DNA from: Heligmosomoides polygyrus polygyrus
Taxonomy: Eukaryota; Nematoda; Chromadorea; Rhabditida; Heligmosomidae
Reading direction: 5' to 3'
NCBI GenBank assembly: GCA_947396885.1
Contig: OX377202.1
Location: forward strand, 20,212,001 to 20,276,000
Length of the DNA: 64,000 nucleotides
This document shows, piece after piece, positions 1-10,600 of the stretch; the first letter of the stretch is position 1, and every line of letters starts with the position of its first letter. The notes under the pieces are model-generated. The model was given only the letters and a program-made list of their open reading frames with translations, was not told the DNA's origin and did not search any database. The position numbers and the translations under genes are program-made.

Positions 1-56
1 CCCAGGCCCAAGTGACCAGTGGTAAAGCCAAGCCACTCATTGGCCTCTCTTTGCAG

Positions 57-92
57 TACAATACCCAGCATAAGGATTGGAAAAAGGGCGCG
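57..92 (+). CDS. Possible small upstream exon of the LACT-like gene
   Basis: A 36-base open segment lies between a good acceptor (CTCTCTTTGCAG) and a GT donor (GTAGGC). It reads YNTQHKDWKKGA in phase 0, the phase needed by the exon at 1475. The placement and strand fit the beta-lactamase-like gene downstream, but the segment is too short to prove homology and the implied intron would be 1.4 kb with a repeat inside it. It may be chance. Confidence 0.25.
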
Positions 93-204
93 GTAGGCGC
101 GTTTTCCGCGTTCTTTCTGTTCTTTTGCTGTGGCCGTCTTGATCTTTATCCTTTTTAGAAAACTCACACACCGCCGTGATCTCCTCGACGAGATCTACCT
201 ATCG

Positions 205-1345
205 CCACAAAAACATTTTTCGCTGCTTCATTTTTGACCGCTATTTTTTCGAAAGCACCAGGGGATACTCATTAGCGAGCGACGTATCCACTAATTGCGC
301 CCAAAGGGCATTTAAGCGTTCGGATCCAAAGCCGGCGCAATTGACAGTAGCGCATCTTCAGATAACATTCTATGGGCCTAAAAGTTCATAAGGCCATAGA
401 GAAAATATTCTACTCTATTCACTTATTTATTTTGGTTATTGCAGTGAGCACGGCACATGTTTCCTTTATTTTCCCTTCACTAGCAAATTTTCTAAATTTC
501 AAGTTAAAAGTGGCCCATCTGCGATTCACCTACATGCTTTAGAGGTCAGAGCACATTTTAACTTTGTAACTTCCTTTTTAAAAAAGTTACAGCATCTGTT
601 ACACAGGAAAAGCTCATTGTTGGTCAGGAATGGAAAACTGGTTGGGGGATGCGAAATCTGGACATTTATCCAGACATGATACCTTTTCGGTAGAGCTGCA
701 AAGAAATTTTCAGTAATACAAAAATAGCTATTCCCTGTGCGAGTGGTAGCGCAGTTGGGGGATACGCCGGCTGTCGCGTGTTGGAGAGTCGAGGTTCTCG
801 GACTGGGCGCCGTCCAGACCATCCAAACCTTCAATCTTTCGGAGTCGGCCAATCAGTATCCTAGCCTTGTCTAGCAAAGACAAAACTCTGACTTATTCAT
901 AACCGCTATTTATAGTGTGGACCGAGAATAAATTCAAATCTTTTTAACGATATCTTGCAGGAGTAATATGCATGGCGCGTCCCACTTAGGAATTTTCATC
1001 TATTGTACATCCTCTTTCTTGATGTGGCCAGATAAAGTCAGTTGTCGGCAGTACTGGTAGATAAAGAAAAAATTTGTTAGCCCTTATTAGGATAATCGAA
1101 AAGGTGAAAAAATAATAAATAGTATAGAGTAGAATAATATATCTATGGTGTTATAAGCTTCTCGGTCTACAGAATTTTCCCCAAGGAGGAGCTACTGTGG
1201 ACGCGCTGGCACTAGATCCACGCTCTTAAGTGTCCTTTGGGCGCAATTAGTGGAGTCGTCACTCGCTAACGAGTATCCCCTTTCGAAAAAATAGCGGTAA
1301 AAAAGGAGTAGCGAAAAATGTTCACAGACAGTCTGTATCAATTCG
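205..1345. repeat. Inverted repeat, arms 205-360 and 1190-1345
   Basis: The stretch reading ACATTTTTCGCTGCTTC...CCGCTATTTTTTCGAAA...ACTAATTGCGCCCAAAGG at 205-320 recurs on the opposite strand at 1225-1345 with scattered mismatches, followed by further similarity to about 1190. The arms are about 150 bp and the spacer about 830 bp. A degenerate SINE (741-990) lies in the spacer. This fits a foldback or long-TIR DNA element interrupted by a SINE. Confidence 0.6.
741..990 (+). mobile_element. tRNA-derived SINE (family A), degenerate
   Basis: The head GGTAGCGCAGTTGGGG matches a pol III box A, followed by a weakened box B (GAGGTTCTCG) and the family body (CCATCCAAACCTTC..., GACTTATTC...) and tail (GCATGGCGCGTCCCA). 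It is more diverged than other copies. Confidence 0.6.
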
Positions 1346-1474
1346 ACGAAGTGTTCAATAATACTTCGTCGATGCCGGTCAGCACTACATAGTAGTTGGG
1401 AAGTATGCGATTTTGTTAACTTATTCACATGTTTTAAGCCTATTCTCACCCTACGTCATATCGCAGCTTTCCAG

Positions 1475-2083
1475 AAACTGGTCGAGAAGTTCAAGACTCC
1501 TCAAATCTCTTCCGGCCTTGACGAGATAGTGATGACACCGCTTCCGAAGGGCTATGGCTTCCTCTACGAGAGGCATCCAGTTGCTGGGGTGGGACTTCTC
1601 GCAAGGCACATTGGTTGCCAGACGCTTTTTTCGGTAGACGGTCCTGAATATTGCTCTAATCCCTGGTTTCAGAGAAGATGGCTCGTTGGACATCCGGGAT
1701 TCGGCGGAAGCACAGTGATGATGGACATCGAGGAAGAGGTTAGGCTCCTACATCTTTATACATATAAGGTACTAGCTGGGAATAGCGCTTGGGCGGACCT
1801 CGCCAATCACATCGTTTTCTCGCACATGCGATAGCGGCCGGCTGCCAGACGGAGCACATTGCCTGCGACTTCTGTTGTGCCCGCCCAGGCAGAAATCCGG
1901 ATATTGCCATCTAATACGGTATTTCCGACAGTGAAAGTCAGCTAACGACCAGCTTTCCAGGTTGTTGTGGCGTACGTAACCAACGGTCTGAAGACGGGGA
2001 TGGGAGAGCTGACTCGCACCTATCGCCATCTACGGAACGCCGTGTTCGAGTGCCTGGAGAAGGCCAAAGAAGAAGCGGCTTGA
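1475..2083 (+). CDS. Beta-lactamase-domain protein (LACT family), 3' end of gene
   Basis: Three consecutive exons, all phase 0: 1475-1588, 1673-1738 and 1961-2083 (TGA stop). They encode [10 protein letters not shown]...[13 protein letters not shown], then [22 protein letters not shown], then [21 protein letters not shown] and a charged tail ending KAKEEAA. The GHPGFGG turn followed by a [10 protein letters not shown] strand is typical of the C-terminal part of class C beta-lactamase/LACTB-like proteins, which nematodes carry as the lact family. These are serine hydrolase-fold proteins of mostly unknown substrate. The SxxK and YxN motifs would lie in 5' exons that I cannot identify, so the gene is partial here. 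The acceptors are CTTTCCAG, GGTTTCAG and CTTTCCAG. In C. elegans, as I recall, a lact gene lies beside pas-7, which would match the neighbour here. Confidence 0.7.
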
Positions 2084-2285
2084 AAGGACCATCACTGTAC
2101 CCAGTTCCCAAACTCAACCACAACGGTTATCCCCACATCATTCCGCGAAGTGTCGTCGTCCGGAAGGTGTGCCAGTACCAGTTTTCAAGTGCCATGTTTG
2201 CGTGTGTGCGACCACAGAGTATTGGTGCTCTGTGTGCTGTATAGGTATAGGTGTAGTCTAAGCGAGGAGGGACCGTCACACTGTC

Positions 2286-2605
2286 AGGGCCTGTTCATAC
2301 TTCGCGACAAGAGCAACTCGTCGCCCGTGCAAAACATACATATCGATCAAAGCCGAGCCCGCGCCGCCGAAAAGTGTTCATACTCGAGCGCCGGCGCTGT
2401 TCCTCTTGTCGCCTTAATCGCCTGTTCATACTTCCGCACGTCGCGCACGCCACGCGCGCTGCGCTCCCGTCGCTCCCGTCGCCCGTGCAAAACACGCAAC
2501 TCGATTGCGCGCCGCCAAAAAGTGTTCATACTCGAGCGCCAGCACTGTTGCTCCAGTCGCCTCTGTCGCTCTCGTCGCTGCTGTCGCGAAGTATGAACAG
2601 GCCCT
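2286..2605. mobile_element. GC-rich MITE with 24-bp terminal inverted repeats
   Basis: The ends are AGGGCCTGTTCATACTTCGC... and its exact complement at 2582-2605. The interior carries two diverged copies of a unit starting GTGCAAAACA and ending GTGTTCATACTCGAGCGCC (about 2327-2400 and 2486-2555) and many GTCGC motifs. Reading frames across it are long only because of GC content. There is no transposase, so it is non-autonomous; the superfamily is unknown. Confidence 0.65.
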
Positions 2606-3595
2606 TACTTGCGGACTTCAGCATGACATGCCGTCAGATGTGAAGTGTGATGTGTGAATGCAGAACTTGAACCATGCTCATGCCTGCCACGTGTGCTCCA
2701 GCAGAATAATGCAGCACGCTTGACAGGATTGAACGTGCGTGTGAGCGTTTGGTTAGACTGCGTCGCTCGATCAATTTGGCCACACTACACGGCATCCCGT
2801 CGCAAGTATAAATGGGACCTTAGACGACACTCGCAGCGATATTCACGACGATAAGCTAGTTGTCCAGATGCAAATGCGTCAAGCTCGGACAATCGTTGCC
2901 GACCGCTCATCCTCTTCCGTTTACCCGATCAGTAAGGTTATGCTCCACCTGATATAAGCATTCCGTTCGGGACCGTCCGATTCCACCGCTTTTACCGCGC
3001 TCTAGCTAGACTCCAGACGGAGCTCTGCCCGTGGAGTCTTAAGTCCTACATATACTTTTGCGGCGAGACAACGACCCTAGCTCTACGCAGTGCGGTGCCG
3101 TGCCGCGCCAGCACACTTCTGATCTACGAATTTTCGCGACGGTGCCGGCGCAGCAAATATCGCGGGTGCAATAAAGATACACGTCATTATTGCTGCCGCC
3201 GAAAAGTTCTGCTTGCGTTCTGCCCGATCGTGGTAGGGATCCAGAATGGAAAAACATGCGTCCTTTAAGTCCCGCGGTCGATACCGACCAGCGCAGACCC
3301 GCAGTTGGATCAAACTTTAAATTTCCCGCAGCGGCAGTGCGGAAAGAATGCGGTGCTTCGCCATTCCGGCCCGATGTCGTTTCTCTCCGCTAAGGATCGA
3401 CTGTGCAAGAGCGCCGCGGCAAAAATGGGGAGCTGCGTCACTTCAAGCGGCGCAAAAGAATGCGGAGGTCTTCGGTGGTTAAAATCAACCTTTGGATTGA
3501 ACAAGTTCTCCAATCTAATTGCACTCCAGCGCAACGTCCTGCACAGTTTCCGCGTCGTTAGAGCTATGTCTGGTCTGCTTACCGCGCCCTTCTCT

Positions 3596-3700
3596 AAGGC
3601 CTATGTTATACTTCGTTGACGCTGTGTTGCACGGGCTGCTACTCACTGCCCGCGCATTACAGTATCGCAGACGCCTCGCCGAAGTATAGCCTAAAGGCCT
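3596..3700. mobile_element. Short GC-rich foldback, same family
   Basis: The left end AAGGCCTATGTTATACTTCG is mirrored at the right end by CGAAGTATAGCCTAAAGGCC. About 105 bp, with no coding content. Confidence 0.5.
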
Positions 3701-3836
3701 AAACGCCCGTTCATACTTCGACGCCGAGCGACCCGACCGATGCACTGTGGCCACATTGATCGAGCGACACTGTCGATCAATTTGGACACAATATATGCCA
3801 TCGCGTCGCTTGGCGTCGGAAGTATAAACGGGGCCT
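3701..3836. mobile_element. Short GC-rich foldback, same family
   Basis: The left end GCCCGTTCATACTTCGACGCC is mirrored at the right by GGCGTCGGAAGTATAAACGGGGC. About 135 bp. It directly abuts the neighbouring copies on both sides. Confidence 0.5.
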
Positions 3837-4143
3837 ATGGCATACGTTATACTTCAGCAACACTTCGGCTACGCCGTGAGCGACACTGTGGTGGGCGGGT
3901 GCTACGCAGTGCCTGGCAACCCGCTCAACAATGTCGCTGACCGCATTGCCGACAGCGTCACAAGGTGGTGTTGTACTCCCCATCGTCGGCACTGTTCCCG
4001 ACACCGTTGGCGACGGCCTGTAGCAGTATGGATCGCTCGGCACGAGAGGAGCATGCACACTGACTTTCTCTAGCTCGTCACGCCGGTGCTCCCGCGCTGT
4101 CGTCGACGGGTCGCTGAGTCGCCGAAGTATAACATAGGCCTAA
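3831..4143. mobile_element. GC-rich foldback, same family
   Basis: The left end GGCCTATGGCATACGTTATACTTC is mirrored at the right by GCCGAAGTATAACATAGGCC (the left arm contains a 4-base insertion). About 310 bp of GTCGC/GACAGCG-rich interior without a transposase. Confidence 0.5.
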
Positions 4144-4690
4144 ATGAAGGGTAAACGAGGAATGACCAGATCTGCCGCGGGCGACAGAACCTGAGTCCCT
4201 AATCTGGTTATCGATAGGAAGGTCTCGTCGCCGAAAGGTGTATGAGGGCTTCATCCGTCTGCAACGCGAAACCATACACATAGAGGTACATTCCCCACAT
4301 CGACTGCCCGATCTGCACGGGTTTGCCCATGATCAACGTTGTAACTGTACTATATCTCGATTGCTTGTTTCTTCATTCTCGTTATTACTGCACTGCTAGT
4401 GCACCATGTAATGTACAGGATGGTCCCACTCACTTGAACTAAAACCAGATTTGAAATTGCTTTGTGTGCAGACATTTATTTGTACATATCGATGATAACA
4501 CGGTGTACGAGAGAATAAACGTCGTCATTTAAAGTTTATCTCCACTTAATCAATCATAATTATTATATTAACAGTCATTTGCAAATCCAACGAGAAAAAG
4601 GAGAAACACTGCGCACACTTTCCGGCCGCCTAGATAACATGAGCAAGAGACGACGCAGGTACCGTATTCGTTTAAATTAGCCCGACGACC

Positions 4691-7600
4691 CTATTCGTCC
4701 ATATCATCCTCATCCAGTTTCGCGTGTGCCCACTCCTCAGCCGCGCTAACAACCTCAGACGGAACCGTCTGAAACGCAAATGAATTATGCCGAAGGGCAT
4801 CCTGTCACAGTAGTGAGTAGGACAAACCTCGTGTTTCCCGTCGGTGTGCTGTCCCACCCATCCGATTTCTATTTGCACGTCTTTGTCCTAAATTGGATAC
4901 CATTAAATCTTTAATGACCTCAAGGAATGGAGAAGCTAGATCGAGTAAAGAGTGATGTTATACCTGTCGCCTTGTCGCGGCAAGCAACTACCTCTAGTTT
5001 TTCATGAATTTATCACCCGCAAAGCCTCAGACAAAGGCATGACTAATACTGTCTCTGCAGTTTCTTTTTCTTCCTGAGACAGAGAGGGTGCATTTCCTTT
5101 CTAGTTTCAACGGTTTACCAATGCCTTTACTCGGTTCAAGCCATTTCAATGAGCGGGCAACCGCCATCGCAATCAAAAGAGTTCGATACAGTCCTTCGCA
5201 GTCCTCTCGAAACAGCCCAACCCCCGAACGAATGGCGGGGACGTAATCTGCGTAAACTGATGGCTCACGCTAGGTATTGCTCGCTCAATGGAAATAATTA
5301 CAATTCCCCGTCCAGGTCACAGAAGAGTTTCAACGGTTTACCAACGTCTTTGCTTCTGACGCACCTGTCCATGAGATCTTAGTCTTTCTCAGTAGCGAGC
5401 TCTGCCACTCTGGGGACTCGTGCTTTGGTTTTAGAATAACGAACAACTACACCCTTTAGTATTTTTTGTCAGTGAGAACGGAAATCCAGATATCAAACTT
5501 ATTTATGCTCTCCGAAAACTTTCGAATCATCATCATTTTCAATAGCGTTGGTGGCGAGGTCCGCTCTTCTGGAATGGTGACGCCATCTCCCGATCAAACG
5601 CTTGATCGCGATGGACATCAGCTACCTTCACGTCCATATGCGTTACTCCGGATGACCACCTTAGCAGCTTCGTCTCCATTACACTGAGGAGACTTTCAAT
5701 TCCTTTCGTCACGGGCCAGTACTCAACACCGTATTTCGCTACTGGGCGGACGACTGTTCTATAAACGTTCGACATGACGTGCTCAGGTATTGTCATGTCG
5801 CAGAACACCATATTCAACGAGCGCGATTTCGAACAGGCTGCACTCACGCCTCCCGCATTCACCTCCAACTTAAGGCTGCCATCGGACGTGACTGTTGATC
5901 CGAAATACTTGAAAGATGTAACTCGTGAGAGTTCAATTCCACTGATCTTGATAGATCCGCGCTCATTCACACCCGTCATCAAAAATATTCCGTTTGATGT
6001 TCAGCTTGAGTCCAAACAATGCCAAGTCATCACACTATGTTTGTGCACTCAGAAAACTTTCGAATGCTCGAAACAATCGAATTTGAATATACTTGAGAAC
6101 GACTTCTTGAACACGAGAAATCGAGTACATTCGAAGAAATCAATTCTTCGAGTAATCAGTTTTGAATGAAAATGATTTGATTACGTTTCGAATACGTCGT
6201 TCGGGTACATGTCAGATACTGCCACACAAATAACTGAAGTAGCCCTTATTTTGTTAGTTGCAAGGGCAATCAAAGGTGTATTCGTTACAGTTCAAGCTGG
6301 GTAGGAAATATTTGTGTAGCCTAACGTGACATAAACAATGATGTAGGATTCAAGGAAATCCTACACCATTGTCCTAATAATACAGGGTGGCTGAAAAGTT
6401 CGGGCAATTTTTTGCGGCGCTACTTTTGGCCTTGAAATTGAGGTTTTTTGTTATTTCTGTTGTTTCCGTTGTATTCCTCGCGCAATTTTGATCTAGAATC
6501 TGTTGCTCCAGTTTTCTCGTTTTCAGTTGTGCTTGCGTTATGTCTCGTGAAAGTGAGCGTATCACCGTCGTCGAGCTGCACAAGACGGGAATGAGGACCG
6601 CGGACATAGTTCGAACAACCGGCTTCAAACAAAGGACCGTCTACAAGATTGTAAGACGCTACAAGGAGACTGGCGGGACCTCGGACCGTCCCCGCAGCGG
6701 CCGTCCCACCACTGCGACAACACCGGAGAACATCAACAAGGTTCGTTGTCGCATTAGCCGGAATTCTGAGGTATCGATGAACAAGATGGCTACGGATCTC
6801 GGGATCAGTAGGGAACGAGTCCAGCATATTGCCAGGAGGAAGCTGGGATTATTTAGCTACAAAGTAGCTCGTATTCACTTCCTCAACGACGCGATGAAAG
6901 CTGAGAGGTTGAGGAAATGCAGGCGAATGCGTCAGCTGGTCGGCGATGGTCGCTTGTCGAAGGTGCTGTTCACCGACGAGAAGATCTTCACGGTCCAGCC
7001 GGTTCACAACCATCAGAATCGCCGGCAGCTGCTTAAGAAGGGTCAGCAGAAGACGTCGGCCGCAAGGACCATCAGCCGCCGCCATTTTCCAGCCTCGGTT
7101 ATGGTGTGGGCTGGAATATGCGCTACCGGAAAGACGCCGCTGGTCTTCATGGAGCAGAACGTCAAAATTAACGCTGCCAGCTACCAGCAATATGTCCTCC
7201 GCGACGTACTGGAGCCGTGGGCAACGAGCCATTTTGGCGAAACCGGATTTTCTCTTCAGCAGGACTGGGCACCAGCGCATTCCGCCAAATCCACGATCGC
7301 CGTTTGCGAGGAGCTCTTCCCAGGGTTTTGGAGCAGGGACATCTGGCCATCCAACTCGCCTGATCTCAACCCGATGGATTATTCTGTGTGGTCGATCATG
7401 GAGCAGAAGATCTCCACTACAAGATACGCCACCGTTGAGCAGCTGAAATCGGCGTTGTTGAGATCCTGGGACGAGATTACAGCGGAGCAGTGTGCGACCA
7501 TCATCAGCGACTTCCCAAAACGACTGCGAAAATGTATTGAAGCCAAAGGAGGAAATTTTGAGCACTTGTTGTGAATTTTCCTGTTGTATTATGTTGTTGT

Positions 7601-10600
7601 TGATCTAATGAAGTTTCTGTTATTTTTGTTTGTAAATCTTTGGCGTTTATGTAGTTTTTTCGTACTGCTGAAATACTTTGAAAAATTGCCCGAACTTTTC
7701 AGCCACCCTGTAGATGCGACTCTAACCACTCCTGTAGCGACATTTAGGCTTCGATTGCAGGCTTATTTGCATTTATTGCCATACACACTGAGCGTTGTTG
7801 ATGATTCCTTTGACGTTATAGCGTACTGCTGACTGCAAATGAATAGATGAAGTCCGTCAGACTTGAACAGGTGACGAATCCGCCTTCCACAGAAGCACTG
7901 CAAGTTCACATTACCCAATTTGAATTGGGTCGCATTCTTGGTTTAGAATCAAGACTCCTCCTCAGCTCCCGGCCGCTTTACGATCTTCAATTCTTCCGGA
8001 AGGCAGTGACAAGAAGAAAAGGAGATCTCCATTTCCGAATGTCCTTGGACGAAAGCAAAGCTATCCACGATGCAGATTCAGCACACTTTCTCCAAACGCC
8101 GCGGCTAATGCGGTGCCCAATAATTACAAAATTGTTGTAGCTAGGCCAATAACGTGAAGATTAGCTACTGCAGTTCCTCAGTTGCAGCCAAAATTGCTGC
8201 CAATTCATAAGTGATTGTATTCAATCGGGCATTGACAGCCCCTTTCAGATTTGGTCATCAATAGCTGAGCAGAATATCGTCGTCCATCGAAACTACTTCG
8301 AGCTGCAAAGCACTTACAATAAGACAGCGTTGCATAAACATCGAAATGCCCTTGATGTTGGGGCTAAAAACCCTCACAGAGATCCACCTCAGGAATTCGT
8401 AGTGGACGATAAGTCACAAAATAGTGCTTGTTGCCGCACTTCTTACCCAACCCAATATGTACGACACCGTTAATATATCAACGTCTAAATCAGCTAACAA
8501 GCTAGCGCAGTCGTTTTGAAACAAAAACGCAAGGCTATGTGCTAGCCCACTCCCAGACTCACCTTGTTTTCATCCCGAATGGCCATGATTATCCGAGCGG
8601 CTTCCTTCACTAAATCCTTCACATCGAACTCTTCCAGCTTTAGCTTCTCTATTTCTGCCTGAAAATAGTATCGATATCAGCCTTATTTGAAGGGCACAGT
8701 AACACCTGAAGGTCGCACTCAAAAACGATTCACCTTAGCAGCCTGTCGGTGTTTTCCCACAGCCCAGGCTTTGTACTCGTAGCACAGACCGGAAGGCTCT
8801 ACGAGGAACAGCTTGCCACCTTCCTGAAAAAAGAACAATTTCTTTTCTGAAAAACTCGCTACGAACCTGGATTGAATACGAGCCAATTCTGCTACAAATT
8901 CAACAGGCGCACTAGTCTTTAACAGCATTCATATTGGGAGTTTCAGTGCAAGTCTAGAAAAGGAACCGCTCTGATTTTCTTCCACATAATGGGGATTATT
9001 TATCCAAAAAACCTCTTGAAACAAACGAAAAATGAATGATTGAAATAACGCGTATAAATACACACTGCAACCGCAAGAAGAAACCTAATTCTGTCTGGGT
9101 AGGGTGAATCTGCTAGTTGTGGAAGAGATACAAGATCAACTCCCTCATCAGAGTTGCACGGAACCTTCTATACATACACTCGAGTTTCGTGCTAAATTGG
9201 CACCTCTCAAATCAAATCAGAAACTTTTCAAGTCCACATCAAGCTCAACCGGAACTTAATCTAGAAAAGGTTATGATTAGTGTGTTTTGGAATTTCAAAA
9301 GAGTCATTCACTGGGAGCTGCTACCTGCAGATACTGCAGTCAATATCGGTGTATACTGCAGGCAGTTGGATTGCCTCCAAACTGCTTTTCATGGAACACA
9401 AGACAAGATCTTCCTTCAAAGCAATGCGCATCAGCGCATTGCAAGGGAGACTCAGAAGGAAACACGAGTGCTCCGAATGGGATGCCCTGACCTACACATC
9501 GTTTTCACCGCATCTTGCTCCAACGAACTACAATCTGCTTCTTACTTTGTCGAACATTTGCAGGAGAAACAATTTGACGAAACGAAAGAACTTGAAAAGT
9601 GCCTCGCTGATTTTTTCGTCAAACCCCAGGAATTCTATAAAAGCGGGATCTACAAATTACCTGACAAATGCCAACATATTGCAGATAATGGGATAATGGC
9701 GCATACAGTCGTTAGTTGTCGTATGTGTGGAACGCGAGAAATAAATTGGAAAAAAATGCACCTGAGGCGAGATACTTTCTTTACATCCTAATAGAACTCT
9801 TTCCACTACTCCTTCCACTTATAGTTAGAATACCACACGAAATGTGTGATTTGATAAAAGCGTCGACGATCTATGTCTGTGAATCGTTGACAAGGTGCAA
9901 ACATTGGGTCTTTGTCATACGCAACACCACCAGTAGCTGTACTGCGAGGAACCACCTCCAAGAGAGCCCAGAAGTCGCCTATACTAGAAGAAGATTCTAT
10001 TCTGATGTTGGTTGGATTCCAAGTGAATGTCCTACCCTGAGTTCCTCTCTGCTTAGATCTCAGTGATGGCCCACGTGTTCGCTTCTAAACTTCAGAAGTT
10101 CACCGACACTGTTCGCCTGGAGCGAAGCGCGACAGCCTGTCTACTCAGCCCAATTCACGACGACTCTCGCCCCAGGAAGGGGAGAAGCTGAGCCTTCAGC
10201 ATATTGTCGAACTCGAAACAGGAGCCCCGCCGCAACTGATGCAGAATAAAGAATCAAAAAGCTGCCCAATCGTCACGATATTCCTCCAGGTGTTCGGCAT
10301 ATACCAGACAATGATGGAGACTATGCTTCGTAGTGTTGTGGAACCATGACTTTTGAAACAAATAAAGCAGACTGTATTGATCAATATGAATACCCAAGTG
10401 ATGTAGCTGACGAACCAAGATTAGTACAGATCCTTTATTCCGGCTAACGTTTCGGCGTAACCGCCTTCTGCAGCCTGTATACTTTCCACAACCCAGTGTT
10501 AACGGCTTAAAGTAGGTTGGCTACCAGAAACAGGATTTCACAGCAGAATACCAAATAGGAGAAGAAAAAGTATAGAACACACATAAAATTCAACCAACCT

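Larger units (their letters stand above)
2084..4690. other. Intergenic region between LACT-like and PAS-7 genes, MITE-rich
   Basis: No host exon could be supported here. The two genes converge on this segment. It holds several GC-rich foldback elements (entered separately). Around 2770-2830 there is another fragment related to them (GTCGCAAGTATAAATGGGACC). From 4144 to 4690 I see only AT-rich, non-coding sequence that probably includes the PAS-7 3' UTR. Confidence 0.5.

Noticed and set aside
1451..1693. 80-codon minus-strand frame that looks protein-like
   Set aside because: Overlaps the plus-strand LACT-like exons, which carry recognised motifs and splice sites.
2150..2643. Arg/Ser-rich frames at 2150-2643 on both strands
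   Set aside because: They lie in a GC-rich MITE with repeated CGTCGC words; no splice signals or family similarity.
6849..7565. 238-codon minus-strand frame
   Set aside because: Complement of the mariner transposase gene; no similarity to any family.
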